Positions 58,467 through 64,000 of a DNA stretch of 64,000 bases are shown one piece after another (positions within the stretch are counted from its first letter, which is position 1; every line of letters begins with the position of its first letter). This stretch comes from Jatrophihabitans sp964252635. GTDB lineage: Bacteria; Actinomycetota; Actinomycetes; Mycobacteriales; Jatrophihabitantaceae. The translations under genes were made by a program, and so were the position numbers. The notes under the pieces were generated by a model. That model saw only the letters and a program-made list of their open reading frames with translations. It did no database searches and was not told the DNA's origin. Where the stretch lies: the NCBI RefSeq assembly GCF_964252635.1, contig NZ_CAXUNP010000005.1, positions 62,001-126,000 of the forward strand, written 5' to 3'.

Positions 58467-59339
58467 TCAAGCGCTGTATTCGGTAGGGGTTACGGCCCTG
58501 CTCGTCGCGGCCCAGCTCGCGAGCACGCGCAGCGCCTCGCTGGAGGTGCTGGCGGGCTCGACGGTGTAGGCGATGATCGTCAGTCCCGGGTCTGCCGGGA
58601 CAGTGAGGGCTTGGCCGGTGACTTCGACGTCGCCGACGACGGGGTGGCGTAGGAGTTTGGTGGCGCTGTTGTGCAGGCGGACGTTGTGGGTTGCCCACCA
58701 GGTGCGGAACGGTTCGCTGCGGGTGGTGAGTTCGCCGACGAGGTCGGTGAGCCGTCGGTTGTAGGGGTCGCGGCCGGCTTCGATGCGCAGGGCGGCGACG
58801 CAGTCGCGGGCGACGGTCTCCCAGTCGGCGTAGAAGTCTTGAGCTTGCGCGTCCAGGAACAGATAACGGGCCATGTTGCGGATGGCGGTGCCGTCCGGGG
58901 CCAGGTCGGGTAGCAGCGCGGCGCCCAGGGCGTTGACGGCAAGGATGTCGTACCAGCCGTTGCGCACGTAGGCGGGCAGGTCGGTCATCCCGTCCAGGAG
59001 CAGTTGCAGGCCTGATCGGACGCGGGTGTGAGGGGCGGTCTTGCGGACCCGCCGGGCGGTGTTGGAGTGGGCGAGGTCGATCAGGTGGGCGCGTTCGGCG
59101 TCGTCGAGCTGCAGGGCGGCGGAGACTGCCTCGAGCACCTGGTCGGAGACGCCGTTCAGACTGCCGCGTTCCATGCGGTTGTAGTAGTCGACGCTGACCC
59201 CGGCCAGGGTGGCGACCTCTTCGCGGCGCAGCCCCTTGACCCGGCGGGTGGACCCGAAGGACGGGAGGCCGGCCTGCTCGGGGGTGAGCCGGGCACGGCG
59301 CGTCGTGAGGAAGTCGCGTACCTCGCTGCGGTTGTCCAC
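58467..59339 (-). CDS. XRE-family regulator with MmyB-like ligand domain
   Basis: A 290-residue protein. The N-terminal HTH (LRREEVATLAGVSVDYYNRM, followed by ERGSLNGVSDQVLEAVSAAL) precedes an MLTR/MmyB-like PAS-type ligand-binding domain (VLAVN-like YDILAVNALGAALL, FRTWWATHNVRLH). This domain in related proteins binds small hydrophobic ligands. GTG at 59339 has TAGCGT 7 nt upstream (59347-59352). Divergent from the AKR-SDR-flavodoxin operon, its likely target. Confidence 0.83.
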   Translation of the reverse strand: MDNRSEVRDFLTTRRARLTPEQAGLPSFGSTRRVKGLRREEVATLAGVSVDYYNRMERGSLNGVSDQVLEAVSAALQLDDAERAHLIDLAHSNTARRVRKTAPHTRVRSGLQLLLDGMTDLPAYVRNGWYDILAVNALGAALLPDLAPDGTAIRNMARYLFLDAQAQDFYADWETVARDCVAALRIEAGRDPYNRRLTDLVGELTTRSEPFRTWWATHNVRLHNSATKLLRHPVVGDVEVTGQALTVPADPGLTIIAYTVEPASTSSEALRVLASWAATSRAVTPTEYSA

Positions 59340-59583
59340 CCCGTCGACGCTACGGCTCGTTGCGCCTATGCGGTATGTGCGAAGGGTGCACTGCCAGTAC
59401 CTGGAAACGCCGTCACTGCCGCGCCCGCGCGTCGGCCGGTTGACTGGGATGGGTAGCCGGCCCACGGCGCTGCTCGAGACGAACAAAGGACGCGATGAAG
59501 CCACCGGAATCCATCCAGACTCCGAACCCAGCCGACACCCGCCGCACCGACCTGAACACCGAACCCAGCACAGGAGAGACACG

Positions 59584-60477
59584 ATGAGCACGAGCACCGT
59601 CCCCGACCTCACGGTGAACAACGGCGTTCAGCTGCCGACCATCGGCCTCGGGGTGTTCCAGACCCCGCCTGATGAGACCCGGGACGCGGTCGCGGCTGCC
59701 CTGGACACGGGCTACCGGCACGTCGACACGGCCGCCGCCTACGGCAACGAACGCGGCGTCGGCGACGCCATCAAGGCGTCCACCCTGGACCGGGGCGAGG
59801 TGTTCCTGGAGACCAAGATCTGGATCAGCGACTACGGCTATGACCAGACGCTGCACGCCTTCGACAAGAGCGCCGGCAAGCTCGGCGTCGACCAGATCGA
59901 CCTGCTGATCCTGCACCAGGCGCTGCCCGGTGAGTTCGACAAGACCCTGGCCGCCTACAAGGCGCTCGAGCAGCTGCTGGCCGACGGAAAGGTCCGCGCC
60001 ATAGGTGTCTCCAACTTCATGGTCGAGCACCTGACCCGCCTGCTGGACGAGACGAGCGTGGTGCCCGCGGTCAACCAGATCGAGGTCCACCCCTACTTCC
60101 AGCAGCGTGAGGTCCAGGCCTTCGGCGCCGAACACGGCATCCTGACCCAGGCCTGGTCCCCGATCGGCGGCATCACCCACTACCGCGACGGTCAGCACAC
60201 CAGCACCCTGGAGGACGAGACCATCGTCGGCATCGCCCAGGCCCATGACAAGAGCCCGGCGCAGGTGATGCTGCGCTGGCACATCCAGCAGGGCCGCTCG
60301 GTGATCCCGAAGTCGACCAAGGCGCAGCGCATCACCGAGAACTTCGACGTCTTCGACTTCCAGCTCACCGGCGACGAGCTGAACGCCATCGACGCCCTGG
60401 ACACCGACCAGCGCGGCGGACCCGAGCCCGAGGCCATCACGCTCGAGGACTTCGGCCGCGACATCCCGGAGGCCTGA
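59584..60477 (+). CDS. Aldo/keto reductase
   Basis: A 297-residue AKR. GYRHVDTAAAYGNERGVGDA carries the catalytic aspartate and tyrosine, LDLLILHQ the position of the usual active-site histidine (ILHQ), and VIPKSTKAQRITEN the NADPH-phosphate site. It reduces aldehydes or ketones with NADPH. ATG at 59584 follows CAGGAG. First gene of a redox operon with the SDR and flavodoxin genes, divergent from the XRE regulator. Confidence 0.88.
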   Translation: MSTSTVPDLTVNNGVQLPTIGLGVFQTPPDETRDAVAAALDTGYRHVDTAAAYGNERGVGDAIKASTLDRGEVFLETKIWISDYGYDQTLHAFDKSAGKLGVDQIDLLILHQALPGEFDKTLAAYKALEQLLADGKVRAIGVSNFMVEHLTRLLDETSVVPAVNQIEVHPYFQQREVQAFGAEHGILTQAWSPIGGITHYRDGQHTSTLEDETIVGIAQAHDKSPAQVMLRWHIQQGRSVIPKSTKAQRITENFDVFDFQLTGDELNAIDALDTDQRGGPEPEAITLEDFGRDIPEA

Positions 60478-60498
60478 CCCCGTGAACGGAAGCTGCTC

Positions 60499-61344
60499 AT
60501 GAGCACCTGGATCATCACCGGCTGCTCCACCGGGCTCGGCCGCGCCTTCGCCGAGACCGCCTTGGCGCGCGGCCACAACGTCGTCGTCACCGCCCGCGAC
60601 GTGTCGGCGGTGCAGGACCTCGCCGACACCCACCCCGACACCGCGCTCGCTGCGGCCCTCGACGTCACCGACGACACGCAGGTCCAGGCCGCGGTCGCCG
60701 CCGCGGTCGACCGGTTCGGCGCCGTGGACGTGCTGATCAACAACGCCGGCTACGGCTACCGGGCCGCGGTCGAGGAAGGCGAGGACGATGCGGTGCGCCA
60801 GCTGTTCGACACCCATGTCTTCGGCACCGTCCGCATGGTCAAAGCGGTGCTACCCGGCATGCGCGCCCGCCGCTCGGGCACCATCGCCACGCTGTCTTCG
60901 ATCGGGGCACGCGTCTGCCCGGAGGGCTCTGGCTACTACGCCGCCGCCAAGGCGGCCACCGAGGCGCTGACCCTGTCGCTGCGCAAAGAGGCTGCCCCCC
61001 TGGGGATTGCGGCGATGACCGTCGAACCTGGCGCGTTCCGCACCGACTTCGCCGGCCGCTCCCTCACCCAGGCCGTCACCCCCATCGACGACTACGCCGA
61101 GACCGCCGGGAAACGCCGTAAGGATCACGACACCGGCCACGGCCGACAACCCGGCGACCCGGACAAGGCGGCGGCCGCCCTCGTCGACGTCATCGACGCC
61201 GGCGACGTCCCGTACCTGCTGGCCCTGGGCACCGACGCCGCGGCCGCGGTGCGCGCCAGCCTCGACGCACTGCACTACGACCTCGACACCTTCGACGAGG
61301 TCACGCGTAGCACCGACTACGACGCCGACCCCGCAGGGCGATGA
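60499..61344 (+). CDS. Short-chain dehydrogenase/reductase
   Basis: A 281-residue SDR. The cofactor motif TGCSTGLGRAFAETAL, then NNAGYG and the catalytic pattern with SSIG and YYAAAK are intact. A single arginine early after the second strand (TARD) suggests an NADP preference. ATG at 60499 follows GGAAG. The stop overlaps the flavodoxin start by 4 nt. Confidence 0.87.
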   Translation: MSTWIITGCSTGLGRAFAETALARGHNVVVTARDVSAVQDLADTHPDTALAAALDVTDDTQVQAAVAAAVDRFGAVDVLINNAGYGYRAAVEEGEDDAVRQLFDTHVFGTVRMVKAVLPGMRARRSGTIATLSSIGARVCPEGSGYYAAAKAATEALTLSLRKEAAPLGIAAMTVEPGAFRTDFAGRSLTQAVTPIDDYAETAGKRRKDHDTGHGRQPGDPDKAAAALVDVIDAGDVPYLLALGTDAAAAVRASLDALHYDLDTFDEVTRSTDYDADPAGR

Positions 61345-62117
61345 CCCCACCGCAGCGGCCAGACCCACACACCGTCAGCCGGCGCACCCTGCTACGAACC
61401 ACCGGCGCCACCGCGCTCGCCGTCGTCGCCGGCCCGCTGTTGGCCGCCTGCACATCAGACAGCCCGGACCGGACCGGCTCGAGCAGCTCAGCGCGCGCGG
61501 ACAGCCGATCGCCGTCGAACCCGGCCGCGGCTGCCAGCTCGAGCCGATCAGCGGGAGCCGACAGCAACCGGCCGGCAGGCCGGCGTGTTCTGCTCGCCTA
61601 CTTCTCCCGGCGCGGTGAGAACTACTACTACGGCGGCCGACGTGACCTGCAAACCGGCAACACCGAGGTGCTGGCCCGCATGATCAGCGACGCGATCAAC
61701 TGCGACGTCTACCGGATCGAGCCCGCCGAACCCTACTCACGCGACTACGACGCCACCGTGGCCCGCAACGTGAGAGAACAAGACAGCGACGCCCGACCCA
61801 AGATCGCCCGGGCGCTGCCCGACGTCGGTGACTACGACATCGTGCTGCTGGCCAGCCCGATCTGGAACGTCCGCACCCCCATGATCATGCGCACCTTCAC
61901 CGACGGCGTGAATCTGCGCGGCAAGACCGTCCATCCCGTCGTCACCTACGCCGTCAGCGGCCTCGCCAACACTGAGGACGACTACCGACAGGCGTGCCCC
62001 GGCGCACGAGTCGGCACCGGCCTCGGTGTGCAAGGCGAGCGGGTCAGCCAAGCGGGCGCCGCCGTCACCACCTGGCTCACCCGCACTAATCTCAGCCACG
62101 CGACGACCGCGAAGTGA
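61341..62117 (+). CDS. Tat-type flavodoxin lipoprotein
   Basis: A 258-residue protein. The N-terminus SRRTLLRTTGATALAVVAG and then LLAACTS combine a twin-arginine motif and a lipobox, so it is probably an exported, lipid-anchored protein. A Ser/Ala linker follows, then a flavodoxin-4 fold: LLAYFSRRGENYYYGGRRD (FMN phosphate region), LPDVGDYDIVLLASPIWNV and AVSGLANTEDDYRQACPGA. An exported FMN flavodoxin next to AKR and SDR suggests extracytoplasmic redox chemistry (inference). Confidence 0.83.
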   Translation: MTPPQRPDPHTVSRRTLLRTTGATALAVVAGPLLAACTSDSPDRTGSSSSARADSRSPSNPAAAASSSRSAGADSNRPAGRRVLLAYFSRRGENYYYGGRRDLQTGNTEVLARMISDAINCDVYRIEPAEPYSRDYDATVARNVREQDSDARPKIARALPDVGDYDIVLLASPIWNVRTPMIMRTFTDGVNLRGKTVHPVVTYAVSGLANTEDDYRQACPGARVGTGLGVQGERVSQAGAAVTTWLTRTNLSHATTAK

Positions 62118-62470
62118 GTGCCTTGCCCTACGACCCCTGGCCGCGGCCGGGACGCGTTCTCGGCCGTGCCCTGGCCTCTGCCGTGGCGCCGACGCGCAGC
62201 ACGTGCTCGATTGGGCGTACGTCTCGGCAGGCTGGTACGGCCATCGGGACGAGGACGCGTTCGCGCACGCTCTCGTCGGCGCCCTCGGAGTGGCCGGTGC
62301 CGACGAGCAACCGACGGCCCGCCGCACCGTCGTGCTGACACATGGGCTGATCCGGGTGGGCGACCCTGCTCACCGGGATGTCCGATAGTGACGAGGTCCG
62401 ACCGCTCGAGCCGTACCTCGACGCCGCGCCGCGCGTGCTGATGAGAGCGCAGACCATCAAGTTGCCCTGA
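62114..62470 (+). pseudogene. Frameshifted remnant of a small gene (about 118 aa)
   Basis: Protein-like sequence runs through two frames. GTG at 62114 overlaps the flavodoxin stop (GTGA) and gives SALPYDPWPRPGRVLGRALA. Near 62185 sense moves to another frame (DAQHVLDWAYVSAGWYGHRD, later RRTVVLTHGLIRVGD). Near 62365 it returns to the first frame (LLTGMSDSDEVRPLEPYLDA) and ends at 62468-62470. One missing base and one extra C would restore a single frame. Either real decay or two base-calling errors. The family is unrecognised. Confidence 0.5.
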
Positions 62471-62508
62471 GCCCGGTCTGATGACCGGCGCGCCACCACG
62501 GCGGTCGC

Positions 62509-63084
62509 TCAGCCGACGCGCGGTCCGTTCGCGGCAGACACCTTGAGGTCGAGGCGCACCGGAAGGTCGTCGCGTCCGGTGGCCGTGCGGGCGTGCGCGA
62601 TCGGGCCCTCGACGATGCGGGTGTGCAGCCCGGCGAGGTCGGCGTCGTGGCGGATCCGCGCCTCGAGCACGAGTTCCGGGTCGTCCGGGTCGCCGATCAG
62701 GCGGGCCTTGGCCGATTCGACACCGGACATGCTCTCGGTCTCCTCGGCCACGGCCTCGGTCAATGCGCTCGAGGACAGACTGGTTCGTCCGCTGCCACCG
62801 CCGCTCGCGACATTCAGGTCACCGGAGCGATCGGTCGAGAAGAGCAGCGCGAGGAGCCAGCGCAGGGCCAGCAGCACCACGACGAGGGCGACCCCGGCCG
62901 CGGCCCACCACAGCCAGATCCCGTGTCGACCGACGTAGTGCGAGACGCTGTTGTCGGTGAGGGCGTGGTGCTGGAACGTGCGTCCGAACACGCCCCAGGA
63001 GGCCGCGATGCCGGCGCCCGCGCCGGCGATGAGCACGAGCGCGAACACGATGAGGGCGGCGCGGTTGGTGCGGTCGGCGTGCAT
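62509..63084 (-). CDS. Alkaline-shock membrane-anchor (AmaP-like) protein
   Basis: A 191-residue protein with two membrane spans (residues about 8-30 and 56-78) and a cytosolic C-terminal domain typical of proteins encoded beside Asp23. The C-terminal part (VLEARIRHDADLAGLHTRIV) resembles an Asp23-like fold. ATG at 63084 overlaps by one base the stop of the DUF6286 gene upstream. It probably anchors Asp23-type proteins at the membrane. Confidence 0.75.
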   Translation of the reverse strand: MHADRTNRAALIVFALVLIAGAGAGIAASWGVFGRTFQHHALTDNSVSHYVGRHGIWLWWAAAGVALVVVLLALRWLLALLFSTDRSGDLNVASGGGSGRTSLSSSALTEAVAEETESMSGVESAKARLIGDPDDPELVLEARIRHDADLAGLHTRIVEGPIAHARTATGRDDLPVRLDLKVSAANGPRVG

Positions 63085-63626
63085 CAGCGTTTCCTCTCCG
63101 TCGCGGTCAACCGGAGCCGCGGCGCGTGCGCGAGCTCCAGGGCGTCCAGCTGTTGCTGCGCCGCGTCCTGCGCGGGTTGCTCGAGCTCGGCGGCTGCGGC
63201 CGAATCCCGCGCCGCGGTGGCGGCCCGCACCGTGACCTTGCGTCGTGTCACCGCGACCTTCGCGCCGCGCACGCCGTCGACGTCGAGGACGGCGGTCCGG
63301 ACGGCATCGGCGACACCGCGGCGGGTGTAGGCCGCGTCGAGCGGGCCGTGCGCGTCGTCCGAGGCGATTCGGAAGCGGGTGACACGGGTGCGCTTGATCT
63401 CGGCGAGCAGCAGGATGACCCCGACCGCGGCGACGACGATGAGCCCCACCCGCAGGCTGCCTTGTGTCCAGGACGTGTGCTGCGCCCAGTGGTAGACGCG
63501 GTGCCACTTCGTCACGGCCGGATGCTTCACGGTGCGGTCGGCGATCACCTCGATGATGAGCAGGACGCCGACGACGATGAGGGCCAGCGCGAGCAGCGCG
63601 GCAAGTGCACGATTGAGCAGTCTCAT
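63084..63626 (-). CDS. DUF6286 membrane protein of the Asp23 cluster
   Basis: A 180-residue protein with two N-terminal membrane spans (LLALALIVVGVLLIIEV; VGLIVVAAVGVILLLAE) and a basic C-terminal domain (VADAVRTAVLDVDGVRGAKV). This layout matches DUF6286 proteins next to asp23/amaP genes in actinobacteria. Function unknown; envelope stress or wall homeostasis is inferred. ATG at 63626 has GGTAGGAGG upstream. Confidence 0.75.
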   Translation of the reverse strand: MRLLNRALAALLALALIVVGVLLIIEVIADRTVKHPAVTKWHRVYHWAQHTSWTQGSLRVGLIVVAAVGVILLLAEIKRTRVTRFRIASDDAHGPLDAAYTRRGVADAVRTAVLDVDGVRGAKVAVTRRKVTVRAATAARDSAAAAELEQPAQDAAQQQLDALELAHAPRLRLTATERKR

Positions 63627-63637
63627 GGCGCTGCCTC

Positions 63638-64000
63638 CTACCGGACCCGGGCAGAGGTCTGGGTCTGCGTGACGAGATCGCTGACGTGGACGCGGACGTC
63701 GGTGACCCGCAGTCCGGTGAGGTCGCGCAGCTGGTCGATGATGCGCCGTCGGACCTCAGCCGTGACCTTCGGAACGGACGCGGGCCAGCGCACGCTGACC
63801 GTCACCTCGATGGTCGCGACGGACAGGTCCGCGTCGACATCGACCTTGGGCGCTCCGCCGAGATTCGCGCCGAGGCCGGGCACGGCGCCACCCAGCACCC
63901 GGCGCGCGGGCGTGCCCGCGTCAGGCACCTCGAGCACGGCCTGGGCCGCGATCTTGGCGACGACCCGGTCCTCGACGGAGATCGCCCCCAGCTCGGTACG
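63638..64000 (-). CDS. Asp23/Gls24-family envelope stress protein (5' end beyond window)
   Basis: Only the last about 120 residues are present; the frame is open to the right edge. Visible sequence includes ELGAISVEDRVVAKIAAQAV at the edge, then VDVDADLSVATIEVTVSVRW and DQLRDLTGLRVTDVRVHVSD, an alternating strand-helix pattern typical of Asp23. Its stop lies 11 nt before the DUF6286 start, so the three genes form an operon. Confidence 0.85.
   Translation of the reverse strand, partial: RTELGAISVEDRVVAKIAAQAVLEVPDAGTPARRVLGGAVPGLGANLGGAPKVDVDADLSVATIEVTVSVRWPASVPKVTAEVRRRIIDQLRDLTGLRVTDVRVHVSDLVTQTQTSARVR

Noticed and set aside
57194..62508. Genomic island integrated at tRNA-Gly
   Set aside because: The genes after the tRNA could be accessory, but I find no integrase and no repeat of the tRNA 3' end before the Asp23 operon.

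Overview
This 64 kb window is very GC-rich chromosomal DNA of an actinobacterium (Actinomycetia). The gene content supports this: a BldC-type regulator, DUF3073 beside purM, a fused purS/Q/L/F/M/C purine cluster, the ergothioneine genes egtABCD, an F420-type LLM oxidoreductase, a maleylpyruvate-isomerase/sterol-carrier (mycothiol-linked) protein, UPF0182, a PtpB-like phosphatase and an Asp23/AmaP/DUF6286 envelope-stress set. I cannot fix the genus. A run of 10 N (33432-33441) shows that this is a scaffold of draft contigs.

Layout. 1-9.4 kb: a SorC-type regulator overlapping an APH-like kinase, a shared sugar-ABC ATPase, a cyclic-nucleotide-binding protein, a MarR/MFS efflux operon with a clear operator, an acyl-CoA synthetase and a DhaK-DhaL dihydroxyacetone kinase. 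9.5-21.6 kb: bldC-like gene, DUF3073, then the de novo purine genes on the minus strand (purC, purS, purQ, purL, purF, purM). An exported DUF1800/DUF1501 pair on the plus strand interrupts them between purS and purQ. 21.6-23.5 kb: a previously uncalled 54-residue exported peptide gene, divergent from a TrmB-like/LuxR regulator across a repeat-rich spacer. 23.5-28 kb: class III aminotransferase, amidase and secreted alpha/beta-hydrolase. 28.2-32.6 kb: egtA-egtB-egtC-egtD, tightly overlapping. 32.6-36.1 kb: acyltransferase running into the assembly gap, then an MFS/amidohydrolase operon. 36.1-38.6 kb: a SpoU/TrmH-like methylase, a KamB/NpmA-like 16S rRNA methyltransferase and a DUF371 protein. 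38.6-45.5 kb: lipoprotein, LLM oxidoreductase, tRNA-Ser(UGA), a wall-polysaccharide ABC exporter pair and UPF0182. 45.5-56.5 kb: MFS/TetR with two identical operators, phosphatase, DUF6986, acyl-CoA dehydrogenase with two palindromic boxes, serA, GlsB, VOC/MarR and a secreted M15-like protein. 56.6-64 kb: STAS protein, tRNA-Gly(CCC), an ACR3-like transporter, an XRE/AKR/SDR/flavodoxin redox cluster with a frameshifted remnant, and the Asp23 operon running off the right end.

Two themes run through the window. First, about ten genes have no Shine-Dalgarno sequence but carry a TANNNT hexamer 6-7 nt before the start codon, the geometry of leaderless mRNAs. Second, many one-component regulators (SorC, two MarR, TetR, XRE, LuxR) lie next to their likely targets, often with visible inverted repeats.

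The best candidate for an undescribed system is the exported-peptide/LuxR pair at 21.6-22.9 kb. The most clearly recognisable surprise is the KamB/NpmA-like methyltransferase at 36.7-37.3 kb.
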